Source: Novosphingobium mathurense | GTDB lineage: Bacteria > Pseudomonadota > Alphaproteobacteria > Sphingomonadales > Sphingomonadaceae | NCBI RefSeq assembly: GCF_900168325.1 | Contig: NZ_FVZE01000001.1 | Span: 930,001-994,000, forward strand | DNA length: 64,000 nucleotides | Reading direction: 5' to 3' | Shown: positions 16,593 to 24,816 of the stretch, piece after piece | Position numbering within the stretch: the first letter of the stretch is position 1 | How the letters are laid out: each line of letters begins with the position of its first letter | Position numbers and translations under genes: made by a program | The notes under the pieces: model-generated | The model's database searches: none | Told to the model about the DNA's origin: nothing | What the model saw: the letters and a program-made list of their open reading frames with translations, nothing else

Positions 16593-17090
16593 TCAGTTTG
16601 CCTGTTCCGGCGGCGTCACCGGGAATGGCAGGGGCATCACGGCGATACCCTCTTCCAGCAGTTCCTGCGCTTCGGACGCGCTGGTCTGGCCGTGGATCGC
16701 TTCGGCTTCGCGCTCTCCATAATGCATCGCGCGCGCGTCTTCGGCGAAATTCTTGCCGACATAGCGCGAGGACTTCAGGGCCTCGACCTGCATCTGCGCA
16801 AGCTTGCGGATCACTTCGACGGCTTCCGCCGGAATCGGCGCGCTGGCCACCGGGGCTGTGGGCACTTCCGCGGGCCTGGAGGGCTGCTGCGGGCGGGACG
16901 GTGCTTCGACCATCTGGTTGCCCTTGCGCGAAAGACGCGGGGCCTGGATGGCCTTGCCGACTTCGGCAGATCCGCAGTGAGGACAGGACACCAGGCCCCT
17001 CTCCTGCTGACGCGCGAAATCCTCCGAAGACTTGAACCAGCCCTCGAACCGATGCTGCCCGGCACGGCATTCAAGATCATAGACGATCAT
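16593..17090 (-). CDS. DUF1178-family zinc-ribbon-like protein
   Basis: A 165-residue protein with the DUF1178 signature: MIVYDLEC then HRFEGWFKSSEDFARQQERG and SCPHCGS, where an early Cys and the CPHC pair may bind zinc. The middle is a low-complexity Pro/Arg/Ala linker and the C-terminus has a conserved helix (AVEVIRKLAQMQVEALKSSR) with YVGKNFAEDARAMHYGE. The ATG at 17090 is chosen over an in-frame TTG six bases upstream. It follows the nitrilase gene by eight bases, the common alphaproteobacterial grxC-nitrilase-DUF1178 arrangement. Function unknown; conservation of the cluster suggests a thiol or metabolite-repair link. Confidence 0.88.
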   Translation of the reverse strand: MIVYDLECRAGQHRFEGWFKSSEDFARQQERGLVSCPHCGSAEVGKAIQAPRLSRKGNQMVEAPSRPQQPSRPAEVPTAPVASAPIPAEAVEVIRKLAQMQVEALKSSRYVGKNFAEDARAMHYGEREAEAIHGQTSASEAQELLEEGIAVMPLPFPVTPPEQAN

Positions 17091-17098
17091 GGTCAATT

Positions 17099-17914
17099 CT
17101 ATTTGGCTATTGTCCGCCGATTGGCAAGACTCGGTAATTGCGCCCGAATTTCCGCGATACGGGCAGGATCGATTTCGGCAAAGCCCAGACCGGCCTTTTC
17201 ACCGCCCATGTCGAGGATGATCTCTCCCCATGGATCGATTGCCAGCGAGTGGCCGTAGGTCTCGCGTCCGTCCTCATGCCTGCCGACCTGGGCTGCGGAC
17301 AGGACATAGGCGCTTGCCTCCACCGCGCGGGCGCGCTGCAGAAGATGCCAGTGCGCCTTCCCGGTCGGGACGGTGAAGGCCGCCGGAATGGCGATCACGT
17401 CGCAGCGAGCCCGGCCGAGCGCCTCGAAAAGCGCGGGGAAGCGCACGTCGTAGCAGATCGACAGGCCCAGCCTGCCCAGCGGCGTTTCCACCGTCACGAC
17501 TTCGTCGCCCGCAGCATAGGCATTGGATTCGCGCCAGGATTCGCCCGTTGCCAGATCGACGTCGAACATGTGGATCTTGTCGTAGCGGGCGCGGATCTCG
17601 CCGCTCTCGTCGATCACGAAGGCCCGGTTGGCCCAGCGCCCGTCCTCACGCACGATGGCGAGAGAGCCGAGATGGACCCAGATCCCCTCGCGCGCGGCGG
17701 CTTCGCGAACCGCTGCAAGCACGCGATCCTCGGCCTCGCTGCGGATGACCTGGGAAGCGCGCGGACGCTGGCGGTCGAGCAGGCCCGACATCTCCGGCGT
17801 GAACAGCATCGCCGCCCCGCCCTGCTTCGCTTGCGAAACGGCGGATACGATCGCCTCGGCATTGGCCGCGGGATCGATGCCGGTGGTCATCTGGAACAGG
17901 GCAGCGCGGGTCAT
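17099..17914 (-). CDS. Carbon-nitrogen hydrolase (nitrilase superfamily, Nit-like amidase)
   Basis: A 271-residue nitrilase-superfamily enzyme with the catalytic triad visible: Glu in LFTPEMSG, Lys in YDKIHMFDV and Cys in LGLSICYDVRFP. The YDKIHMFDV and GLSICYDVRFP spacing is characteristic of the Nit1/Nit2 branch, which includes deaminated-glutathione amidase and omega-amidase, cytoplasmic metabolite-repair enzymes. Its position right after glutaredoxin 3 (18 bp gap) supports a glutathione-related function such as repair of deaminated glutathione. The ATG at 17914 fits. The precise substrate cannot be settled from sequence. Confidence 0.92.
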   Translation of the reverse strand: MTRAALFQMTTGIDPAANAEAIVSAVSQAKQGGAAMLFTPEMSGLLDRQRPRASQVIRSEAEDRVLAAVREAAAREGIWVHLGSLAIVREDGRWANRAFVIDESGEIRARYDKIHMFDVDLATGESWRESNAYAAGDEVVTVETPLGRLGLSICYDVRFPALFEALGRARCDVIAIPAAFTVPTGKAHWHLLQRARAVEASAYVLSAAQVGRHEDGRETYGHSLAIDPWGEIILDMGGEKAGLGFAEIDPARIAEIRAQLPSLANRRTIAK

Positions 17915-17932
17915 GGTCTTGCTAGCGTGCTG

Positions 17933-18196
17933 TCAGAGCCCGAGGATCGGATCGAGCTTGCCCTGGCGATCGAGGGCATTGATGTCGTCGAACCCGCCAT
18001 AGGGCGTGCCGGCGACGAGGACCTGCGGCACGGTGCGGGCACCGGGAACGCGCTCCACCATCTCGTCGCGTTTGGGGCCGCCCATGGTGATATCGTATTC
18101 CTCATAGGAAACGCCCTTGCCGTCGAGCAGCGACTTGGCCGCAACGCAATAGGGACAGCCCCACTTGGTGTAGATCTCGACCTTGGGTTTGCTCAT
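17933..18196 (-). CDS. grxC: Glutaredoxin 3
   Basis: An 87-residue glutaredoxin with dithiol active site CPYC in IYTKWGCPYCVAAKSLL, cis-proline TVPQVLV and the GGFDD glutathione-binding turn. It reduces protein and glutathione mixed disulfides with GSH. The ATG at 18196 has an AGGAG ribosome site nine bases upstream; an in-frame TTG at 18202 is less likely. First gene of the grxC-nitrilase-DUF1178 unit, divergent from the heat-shock gene, so its promoter shares the 18197-18230 region with the start of the hsp20 regulatory region. Confidence 0.95.
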   Translation of the reverse strand: MSKPKVEIYTKWGCPYCVAAKSLLDGKGVSYEEYDITMGGPKRDEMVERVPGARTVPQVLVAGTPYGGFDDINALDRQGKLDPILGL

Positions 18197-18230
18197 GGAC
18201 AATTGCTCCTCGAAACTGTGCTGGCGGTCA

Positions 18231-18258
18231 CTTGAAAGTGGGCGCCGGTATCATATCT
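18231..18258 (+). promoter_or_regulatory. Predicted RpoH (sigma-32) heat-shock promoter
   Basis: CTTGAAA at 18231-18237 and CATATCT at 18252-18258 with 14 bases between match the heat-shock sigma consensus (CTTGAAA, 11-15 bases, CCCATnT). It lies about 100 bp before the hsp20 start codon. Confidence 0.7.
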
Positions 18259-18261
18259 AAT

Positions 18262-18360
18262 GGGACGAGTCATGGCCCACGGTGGGGATGGCTCGAAGCC
18301 AGGGCGCCGGATTTCACGGGCCCGAACAATACGAAGATTGCTCATTGGAGGATTTTTGTC
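18262..18360 (+). promoter_or_regulatory. ROSE-like RNA thermometer in the hsp20 leader
   Basis: The leader is G/C-rich with several possible hairpins. Its last one contains TTGCTCATTGGAGGAT (18338-18353), nearly identical to the conserved 3' hairpin of rhizobial ROSE elements, in which a UUGCU strand pairs with and masks the Shine-Dalgarno. Here GGAGGA is at 18347-18352 and the ATG at 18361. Expected behaviour is translation off at low temperature and on after heat shock. Confidence 0.75.
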
Positions 18361-18831
18361 ATGAACCGTATCGACTTTTCGCCCTATCGCCGCAGCATGG
18401 TTGGTTTCGATCGCCTTTTCGACATGATCGAGAACCAGAACCGTCCGAACGCCGGCGACAAGTATCCCCCGTTCAACATCGAACGCCGCGGCCAGGATGC
18501 CTATCGCATCACGCTTGCCGTTGCCGGCTTCAAGCCTGCCGACATCGATATTACCGCCCAGGCCAACCTCCTGACCGTCAAGGGCCACAAGCCCGATGAC
18601 GGCGTCGAGGGCGAATATCTGCACGTCGGCATCGCACAGCGCGGGTTTGAGCGCCGCTTCGAGCTTGCCGACTATGTCCGCGTAGACAGCGCCGACCTTG
18701 CGGACGGCCTGCTGGTGATCGACCTCGTGCGCGAAGTGCCCGAGGCGATGAAGCCCAAGAAGATCGCGATTGGCGGCAACACGCTCACGGTTGTCGACAA
18801 TGCATCCGACGAAGGCACCGAAGCGGCCTGA
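18361..18831 (+). CDS. Small heat-shock protein, Hsp20/IbpA family
   Basis: A 156-residue alpha-crystallin chaperone. The N-terminus MNRIDFSPYRRSMVGFDRLFDMIE is the IbpA-type start of alphaproteobacterial HspA/HspD proteins; YPPFNIERRGQDAYRITLAVAGFKPADI begins the alpha-crystallin domain and the C-terminal half has the LADGLLVIDLVREVPE strand. It holds unfolding proteins in oligomers for later refolding by DnaK/ClpB. The start at 18361 is fixed by the GGAGGA site at 18347 and by homology; the frame is open further upstream, but that part is leader. Regulation by RpoH and a ROSE thermometer is visible upstream, and a terminator follows. Confidence 0.94.
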   Translation: MNRIDFSPYRRSMVGFDRLFDMIENQNRPNAGDKYPPFNIERRGQDAYRITLAVAGFKPADIDITAQANLLTVKGHKPDDGVEGEYLHVGIAQRGFERRFELADYVRVDSADLADGLLVIDLVREVPEAMKPKKIAIGGNTLTVVDNASDEGTEAA

Positions 18832-18860
18832 TCACTGCCGTTCGAGGAACAGATGTCTGG

Positions 18861-18891
18861 GGGCGGCCTGGGATACCGGGCCGCCCTTTTT
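18861..18891 (+). terminator. Rho-independent terminator after hsp20
   Basis: GGGCGGCC (18861-18868) pairs with GGCCGCCC (18879-18886) around a ten-base loop, followed by TTTTT. Confidence 0.88.
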
Positions 18892-19055
18892 GCGTCGATA
18901 AAGCCCAGTTAGTGCAGCCGACTGCAATAGTGGCAACCTCGACTTAACTACGGCACGAAGTAACATTGCAAGATTGTTTAAGCGCTTTGAAACAAAGGGA
19001 TAAGGGCACGCACACGAGGTCATCTTAAAGCGCATCAAAGACTTATCCTCTAGAT

Positions 19056-19085
19056 GGTCTCCCCAGTGGAAAACGTGGGGGGACC
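19056..19085 (+). promoter_or_regulatory. Leader hairpin directly before the MCP start
   Basis: GGTCTCCCC (19056-19064) can pair with GGGGGGACC (19077-19085) around a 12-base loop. It ends nine bases before the ATG at 19095, so it may expose or hide the ribosome site. The preceding 160 bp (18892-19055) hold no gene that I can see; the MCP promoter should be there. Confidence 0.45.
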
Positions 19086-19094
19086 TTCAGAGCA

Positions 19095-20975
19095 ATGAAT
19101 CGATTGCGGATAAGTCACCGTCTCCTGCTCGCCTTCGGCTTGCTGCTGGCGATCATGGGCACAATGGGAGCCTTCGCGCTCAAGCAGATCGGCGAGGTCA
19201 ATGCCCTCACCGAAGAACTGAACGGCAATTCCCTGCCTGCCTCACAGGCTTTGGGCGACCTGCATGCTTATGTCTCGCAGTATCGCATCCATCAGGCAGA
19301 CACCGTCAAGGCCGCCGGCACGGCCGCATGGGACCGGCAGGTCAAGGTCCTGCGCAACTCCGGCGCGGTGATCGACGAGGTCCTGGCGGACTATGCAAAG
19401 CACGTGAAGCGTCCCGAAACGCTGCAGGCCCTCAAGGGCGTACGCGAAAGCTGGCAGTCCTATGTCCAGCAGAACGAGGCGATGCTGAACCTGGCGCAAA
19501 GCGACAAGGCAGGTGCCCTCGACATGTTCGACGGTGAAGGGCTCGACAGCTTCTATGCGATCGAAGACCAGCTGCTGAACCTGATCGAACTGAACAGCTC
19601 GACCGCAAAGGCCGCAGCCGAGGAAGGCCAGGCGATCTATGCCAATGCCCGCCACGTCATGTTTGTGGCCGCGATCGCCGGCGTCCTCTCGGCCATCGCC
19701 CTCATGCTCTACCTCATGCGATCCATCGCTCGACCGGTAAAGCAGCTTTCCGAATCGGTGCGCAGCCTGATCGATGGCGACATCGACGTCGTGATCCCGG
19801 GCAGCAAGCGCGGCGACGAACTGGGCAGCCTTGCCCGCGCGCTGGAGAACTTCCAGCAGCTCGTCGCAACCGATCAGCAGCGCGCGCACGAAGAGCAGGA
19901 ACGCGCCCGCGAGTTGCAGCACACGATCGATGCCATCGGCAACGGCCTTGCCGAGCTGGCAAAGGGCAATCTGGTCCACCGGGTTCCCGAAGCACGCGGC
20001 TCGCTGGCGCAGCTTCATGAGCATTTCAACGTCGCCGTCTCGCGACTGGGCGATACGATGGGCCGCATTATCGACGGGTGCCAGTCCATCAGGATCGGCA
20101 CGAACGAGATCGCGACGGCCACCTCGGACCTTGCCGAACGCACCGAGAAGCAGGCAAGTTCGCTCGCCGATACCTCGCGCACGCTCAACGAGTTCACCAG
20201 CGTTGTGCATGTCACGGCGGAGAATGCACGCCAGACCAGTTCGCGCCTCGGCGTCGCCCGAGAGACTGCCGACCGCGTGGAAGGCATTGCGCACCAGGCC
20301 GTGGACGCCATGCGCAGCATCGAGACGACCTCTCGCCAGATGTCCGAAATCATCGGCACGATCGACGGGATCGCCTTCCAGACCAACCTGCTTGCGCTCA
20401 ATGCCGGGGTCGAGGCGGCGCGTGCCGGCGAGGCCGGCAAGGGCTTTGCCGTGGTCGCCACCGAAGTGCGCGCCCTTGCCCAGCGCTCCGCGGATGCCGC
20501 CAAGGACATCCGGACCCTGATCGACCGCAGCAGCCGTCAGGTCGGCGACGGCGTTGCCCTCGTGGAGAGCAGCGGCGAGGCCCTGCGCCAGATCGTCGGC
20601 GAAGTGGTCACCGTCTCCAACCTCGTCGACGAGATCGCCGGGGCCGCCGAAAAGCAGGCCGATGGCATATCGGAAATCTCGACGATGGTCGCAGGCATGG
20701 ACAGCTTCACCCAGCAGAACGCCGCGATGGTCGAGGAAAGCTCTGCGGGCAGCCGCAACCTGTCAGAAGAAACGCAGCTGCTGATGGCGCAGATGGCCGC
20801 CTTCCGGATCAAGGAAAGCCGGAGCGTCAATGACAATGCCGGCAACGCTTCCAGGAACGGCAATGACTTGAGCCATCAACCCGTCGCCGCTGCGCCTGCA
20901 CGGCCCGTTCCCGCCGCTGCACCGGCCTTCGTCGGCAACGCCGCGCTCGACATGGATGACTGGTCGGACTTCTGA
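19095..20975 (+). CDS. Methyl-accepting chemotaxis protein
   Basis: A 626-residue transmembrane chemoreceptor: membrane helix about 9-29, periplasmic four-helix-bundle (4HB_MCP-type) ligand domain about 30-187, second membrane helix 188-208, HAMP 209-261, a probable second HAMP around 284-330 and a cytoplasmic signalling domain. The conserved hairpin tip reads [40 protein letters not shown]. The C-terminus is an Ala/Pro-rich linker ending in DWSDF, an xWxxF-type tether like those that bind CheR/CheB. It should report a periplasmic ligand to CheA/CheW. No che genes are adjacent, so it is an orphan receptor in this window. A strong leader hairpin precedes the start. Confidence 0.95.
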   Translation: MNRLRISHRLLLAFGLLLAIMGTMGAFALKQIGEVNALTEELNGNSLPASQALGDLHAYVSQYRIHQADTVKAAGTAAWDRQVKVLRNSGAVIDEVLADYAKHVKRPETLQALKGVRESWQSYVQQNEAMLNLAQSDKAGALDMFDGEGLDSFYAIEDQLLNLIELNSSTAKAAAEEGQAIYANARHVMFVAAIAGVLSAIALMLYLMRSIARPVKQLSESVRSLIDGDIDVVIPGSKRGDELGSLARALENFQQLVATDQQRAHEEQERARELQHTIDAIGNGLAELAKGNLVHRVPEARGSLAQLHEHFNVAVSRLGDTMGRIIDGCQSIRIGTNEIATATSDLAERTEKQASSLADTSRTLNEFTSVVHVTAENARQTSSRLGVARETADRVEGIAHQAVDAMRSIETTSRQMSEIIGTIDGIAFQTNLLALNAGVEAARAGEAGKGFAVVATEVRALAQRSADAAKDIRTLIDRSSRQVGDGVALVESSGEALRQIVGEVVTVSNLVDEIAGAAEKQADGISEISTMVAGMDSFTQQNAAMVEESSAGSRNLSEETQLLMAQMAAFRIKESRSVNDNAGNASRNGNDLSHQPVAAAPARPVPAAAPAFVGNAALDMDDWSDF

Positions 20976-21045
20976 AATTCGAAACCTGAAGAAACGGATG
21001 GCCTGCCGGTGGGGCTCGTCATCCCGATAACAATGGAGTGAGTGC

Positions 21046-21387
21046 ATGAAGAATATCGTTCTCAAAGCCGCTGCGGTCGCTTCGGTTCTTGCCATGACGG
21101 CGGTTCCCGCCCTGGCCGACGACTGGCTCAACACGGTAAAGCGCACCGTCGCTTCCAAGCAGACCTATCCGCGCACGGCGCAGATGCGCGGCGAGGAAGG
21201 CACGGCCAAGGTCAAGGTCTACGTCTCGGCATCGGGCAAGGTTGAGCGCACCGAACTGGTGGCGACTTCGGGCTCGAACACGCTCGACCGTGAGGCCGAA
21301 GCCGTCTTCGCGCGCATGGGCAACCTCCCCGCGCCGCCGGCCGGCACCAGCTCGGTCGTGCTCCCGCTGACCTGGAAGCTGCTCTGA
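21046..21387 (+). CDS. Secreted TonB C-terminal-domain-like protein
   Basis: A 113-residue protein with a signal peptide (about 1-24, ending AVPALADD) followed by a single domain resembling the TonB C-terminal fold: YPRTAQMRGEEGTAKVKVYVSASGKVERTELVATSGSNTLDREA. There is no proline-rich spacer and no retained membrane anchor, so it cannot be a normal TonB energy transducer and is expected to be a free periplasmic protein. GGAG lies about eight bases before the ATG and an intrinsic terminator follows. It comes 70 bp after the MCP gene and might be co-expressed. Possible roles are binding to TonB boxes or to peptidoglycan; neither is demonstrated. Confidence 0.82.
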   Translation: MKNIVLKAAAVASVLAMTAVPALADDWLNTVKRTVASKQTYPRTAQMRGEEGTAKVKVYVSASGKVERTELVATSGSNTLDREAEAVFARMGNLPAPPAGTSSVVLPLTWKLL

Positions 21388-21430
21388 TCCGGTCGACTCG
21401 ATTTCGAGAAGGCACATCGCCACAAACGAG

Positions 21431-21460
21431 AAGGACCGGCCTTTCGGCCGGTCCTTTTTC
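21431..21460 (+). terminator. Rho-independent terminator
   Basis: An 11-bp perfect stem AAGGACCGGCC / GGCCGGTCCTT around a TTTC loop, ending in TTTTT. It terminates the TonB-C-like gene; its minus-strand version has a poor T-run, so it is a weaker terminator for pyrG. Confidence 0.92.
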
Positions 21461-21487
21461 ATTGTCCGATGATTGTCGCAGGTCCGA

Positions 21488-23116
21488 TCAGACGAGGCGT
21501 GCCTGCTGCAGCGCCGCCGCGATGAATCCCTTGAACAGCGGATGCGGATCGAACGGCTTGGACTTGAGTTCGGGGTGGAACTGCACGCCCACGAACCACG
21601 GGTGGTCCGGACGCTCGACGATTTCCGGCAGCAGACCGTCGGGCGACATGCCCGAGAAGATCAGACCGTCGCCTTCCAGCGCCTCGCGGTACGAGCCGTT
21701 GACTTCATAGCGGTGACGGTGGCGTTCGCTGATCGTGGTCGAACCGTAGATCGAGGCCACGTGGCTGTTGGGCGAAAGCTCCGCCTGATAGGCGCCAAGG
21801 CGCATGGTACCGCCCAGATCGCCGCCCGCAGCGCGCTTCTCGAGGCCGTCCTTGCCCATCCATTCGGTGATGATGCCCACCACCGGCTCGGTCGTCGGGC
21901 CGAACTCGGTCGAGCTCGCCGCGGCAATGCCGGCCGAACGCGCGCCCTCGATGCAGGCCATCTGCATGCCAAGGCAAATCCCGAAGAACGGCACGCCGCG
22001 CTCACGCGCGAACCGCACCGAGGCGATCTTGCCCTCGGTACCGCGTTCACCGAAGCCGCCCGGCACGAGAATGCCGTGCATCGGCTCAAGCTCGGCCGCG
22101 ATCTCGGCATCGTCCTTCTCGAACAGCTCGGCATCGATCCACTTGATGTTGACCTTGACCCGGTTGGCCATCCCGCCATGGACGAGCGCTTCATTGAGCG
22201 ACTTGTAGGCATCGGGCAGGCCGACGTACTTGCCGACGACACCGATGGTCACTTCGCCTTCGGGATGCTGATAGCGGTCGGTCACTTCATCCCAGCGCGC
22301 CATGTCGGGCGCGGGCGAGGTCAGGCCGAAATGGTGCAGGACTTCGGCGTCGAGCCCTTCCTGGTGGTACTGCAGCGGCACCGCGTAGATGTTCGGCGCA
22401 TCGAGCGCCGGGATGACGGCTTCCCGGCGCACGTTGCAGAACAGCGCAATCTTGCGGCGCTCGCTCTCCGGCAGCTCACGATCGCAGCGGCACAGCAGGA
22501 TGTCGGGCTGGATGCCAAGGCCGGTGAGTTCGCGCACCGAGTGCTGCGTCGGCTTGGTCTTCAGCTCACCGGCTGCAGCGATGTAGGGCACCAGCGTCAC
22601 GTGCACGAAGCAGGTCTGCTCGCGGCCCATTTCGTTGCGCAGCTGGCGCATGGCCTCGACGAACGGCAGGCCTTCGATGTCGCCGACGGTGCCGCCGATT
22701 TCGCACAGGACGAAATCGAGATCGTCGGTATCGGACATCGCGAAGTTCTTGATCGCGTCGGTGACGTGCGGAATGACCTGGACGGTAGCGCCGAGATAGT
22801 CGCCGCGGCGCTCCTTGGCGATGATGTCCTGATAGATGCGGCCCGAGGTGATGTTGTCGCTCTGGCGGGCCGAAACGCCGGTGAAGCGTTCGTAGTGGCC
22901 AAGGTCGAGGTCGGTCTCGGCCCCGTCGTCGGTCACATAGACCTCACCGTGCTGATACGGGCTCATCGTGCCCGGATCGACGTTCAGATAAGGGTCGAAC
23001 TTGCGGATGCGGACGCGGAAACCGCGTGCCTGCAGGAGAGCCGCGAGGCTCGCTGCCATGAGCCCCTTGCCGAGCGAGGAAACCACGCCGCCGGTGATAA
23101 AAATGTGCCGCGCCAT
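21488..23116 (-). CDS. pyrG: CTP synthase
   Basis: A 542-residue bifunctional enzyme converting UTP, ATP and glutamine to CTP. The N-terminal synthase domain begins [23 protein letters not shown] with its P-loop-like glycine motif; the C-terminal class-I glutamine amidotransferase domain has nucleophile Cys in [12 protein letters not shown], the catalytic His/Glu near [14 protein letters not shown], and the oxyanion turn [11 protein letters not shown]. Full length for the family. It is the last gene of a tpiA-secG-pyrG run on the minus strand, with a 130 bp gap to secG that contains a hairpin. Confidence 0.98.
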   Translation of the reverse strand: MARHIFITGGVVSSLGKGLMAASLAALLQARGFRVRIRKFDPYLNVDPGTMSPYQHGEVYVTDDGAETDLDLGHYERFTGVSARQSDNITSGRIYQDIIAKERRGDYLGATVQVIPHVTDAIKNFAMSDTDDLDFVLCEIGGTVGDIEGLPFVEAMRQLRNEMGREQTCFVHVTLVPYIAAAGELKTKPTQHSVRELTGLGIQPDILLCRCDRELPESERRKIALFCNVRREAVIPALDAPNIYAVPLQYHQEGLDAEVLHHFGLTSPAPDMARWDEVTDRYQHPEGEVTIGVVGKYVGLPDAYKSLNEALVHGGMANRVKVNIKWIDAELFEKDDAEIAAELEPMHGILVPGGFGERGTEGKIASVRFARERGVPFFGICLGMQMACIEGARSAGIAAASSTEFGPTTEPVVGIITEWMGKDGLEKRAAGGDLGGTMRLGAYQAELSPNSHVASIYGSTTISERHRHRYEVNGSYREALEGDGLIFSGMSPDGLLPEIVERPDHPWFVGVQFHPELKSKPFDPHPLFKGFIAAALQQARLV

Positions 23117-23191
23117 GGGAGTCGGGCCTTAAATTGCATGGAGGCCCATAGGCAAGCGCCCAGAGCCTGAATCCACAGGTCAATACTACAT

Positions 23192-23224
23192 GAAATGCCG
23201 CCTGCCACTGCCAGACGGCATTTC
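23192..23224 (-). terminator. Perfect 9-bp hairpin between secG and pyrG
   Basis: GAAATGCCG (23192-23200) pairs with CGGCATTTC (23216-23224) around a 15-base loop. No U-tract follows on either strand, so it is probably an attenuator, processing site or partial terminator rather than a full stop. Confidence 0.4.
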
Positions 23225-23246
23225 GGTTACGGGAAATGCCTCGGAA

Positions 23247-23651
23247 TTACTGCTTGGCAGCACCCGAAAGCGGATCTTCGGCCGGCGTCTGCTGCACCGC
23301 GCCATCGCTCTGGGCCGGAGCCGCAGCGGGATTCGCCGCGCCAGCGAGCGGGTCGGCCGGCTGGGCCGGAGCCGTCGGCGCAGCTGCGCCGCGTTCAAGC
23401 GAGGTGTCGATATCGCGCCCGGTCGTCACATCGACGGCCAGCGCTGCCAGGATGATGCTGAGAACCACGAAGAGAGCGGCAAGGACCGAAGTCGCGCGGG
23501 TCAGGAAATTGGCCGCACCGCGCGCGGACATCAGGCCCGAGGGGCTGCCGCCACCGACACCCAGACCGCCGCCTTCCGACTTCTGCATCAGGATCACACC
23601 GACAAGCGCCGCTGCAATGAGCGCCTGGAGGACGGTCAGGAAAAGGAACAT
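23247..23651 (-). CDS. secG: Preprotein translocase subunit SecG
   Basis: A 134-residue protein with the SecG core: membrane helix MFLFLTVLQALIAAALVGVI, the LMQKSEGGGLGVGGG loop, FLTRATSVLAALFVVLSI as second helix. It stabilises SecYE during SecA-driven protein export. The C-terminal 60 residues are an Ala/Pro-rich, low-complexity extension common in sphingomonads and absent from the E. coli protein. It sits between tpiA and pyrG on the minus strand, an arrangement frequent in alphaproteobacteria. The 139 bp gap to tpiA contains two small GC hairpins but no clear terminator. Confidence 0.95.
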   Translation of the reverse strand: MFLFLTVLQALIAAALVGVILMQKSEGGGLGVGGGSPSGLMSARGAANFLTRATSVLAALFVVLSIILAALAVDVTTGRDIDTSLERGAAAPTAPAQPADPLAGAANPAAAPAQSDGAVQQTPAEDPLSGAAKQ

Positions 23652-23790
23652 CTCAGTCTCAGCCTTCTGGGGAGCATCAAGCCCGCATCACACGTCGCGC
23701 AGATAGGCGCAACGCCTTCGCGGCGCAACCCGTCAACGGGTTTTCGCAAGGCCCGGCCATCAACGCCCGGGCCCTGCAGCACTTTTTCGA

Positions 23791-24549
23791 TCAGTCCGCG
23801 TCCAGCGAAGCGGCTGCCCCGACGATCGCAAGGAAGCTCTCGGCCGACAGGCTTGCCCCGCCGACGAGCGCGCCGCCCACTTCGGGCACGGCCAGCAATT
23901 CGGCGGCATTGTCGGCCTTCACCGAACCGCCGTAAAGGATGCGCACGTCCGCACCGCCCTCGCCGTAAAGCGCGACGAGCTTTGCGCGGATCGCCCTGTG
24001 CATCGCTGCAACGTCCTCGACCGAGGGAACCCGGCCGGTTCCGATGGCCCAGACCGGTTCATAGGCGATCGACAGCTTTTCCGGTGCGCCGTCGACGCGC
24101 GGGCACGAACCTTCGAGCTGCGCGCCGACGACCGCTTCGGCCTCGCCGGCATCGCGCTGGGATTCGGTTTCCCCCACGCACAGGATCACGCTGAGGCCCG
24201 CACCGAGCGCGGCATCTGCCTTGGCCTTGACGTCACCGTCGCTTTCGCCGTGGAGCGTGCGGCGCTCCGAGTGGCCGACGATGGTGAAGTCCGCGCCTGC
24301 GTCCTTGAGCATCTGCGCCGAGATGTCGCCGGTGAAGGCTCCGCTCTCTTCGGCGTGGCAGTCCTGCCCGCCCACGCCGATAATGACCGCTGCATCGCGC
24401 GTGCGATAGATCAGCGTCGCCGGCGGCGCGACCGCGACCTGCACCTTGGGAAAGCGTGCCGCCGCCCGGTCGATCGCGCGCGCCTCGTTGAGCATCGCGC
24501 GCGTGCCGTTCATTTTCCAGTTACCGACGATGTAAGGCAGTCCAGCCAT
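23791..24549 (-). CDS. tpiA: Triosephosphate isomerase
   Basis: A 252-residue TIM-barrel enzyme interconverting dihydroxyacetone phosphate and glyceraldehyde-3-phosphate. Catalytic residues are all present: Lys in GNWKMNG, His in IVGHSERR, Glu in AYEPVWAIGTG, and the phosphate loop YGGSVKADNA. I use the ATG at 24549 with AAGGG upstream; an in-frame TTG six bases earlier is possible. First gene of the tpiA-secG-pyrG run and divergent from ppiD; the 267 bp between them should contain both promoters, but I could not pick convincing -35/-10 pairs. Confidence 0.97.
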   Translation of the reverse strand: MAGLPYIVGNWKMNGTRAMLNEARAIDRAAARFPKVQVAVAPPATLIYRTRDAAVIIGVGGQDCHAEESGAFTGDISAQMLKDAGADFTIVGHSERRTLHGESDGDVKAKADAALGAGLSVILCVGETESQRDAGEAEAVVGAQLEGSCPRVDGAPEKLSIAYEPVWAIGTGRVPSVEDVAAMHRAIRAKLVALYGEGGADVRILYGGSVKADNAAELLAVPEVGGALVGGASLSAESFLAIVGAAASLDAD

Positions 24550-24816
24550 TTCCAACCCTTGATTTCATCAAGTGCGAAGCGCCGCCTTCGGTCCAGCCAA
24601 AGAATCGCCGCTCCGCTTGCGCCGCGCAGCTAGGACAGGCGGACCACCATTGTCAAAACACATGCAGCCTTCGTTCAGGTAAAACTTTCCTGTGTGTCGC
24701 CGAAGCAATCGCATGCGAGTCGGCATTGCAGTAACGCGCAAGCCCCCCTAAAGCCTGCGGCCGTTTCCTGCGAAACCTTCGTTTTCGCTCAAGTCATCGC
24801 TGATCGGCACGGATCC

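Noticed and set aside
18832..19038. Small minus-strand open frame after hsp20
   Set aside because: It overlaps the hsp20 terminator and an intergenic region and has no ribosome site or recognisable product.
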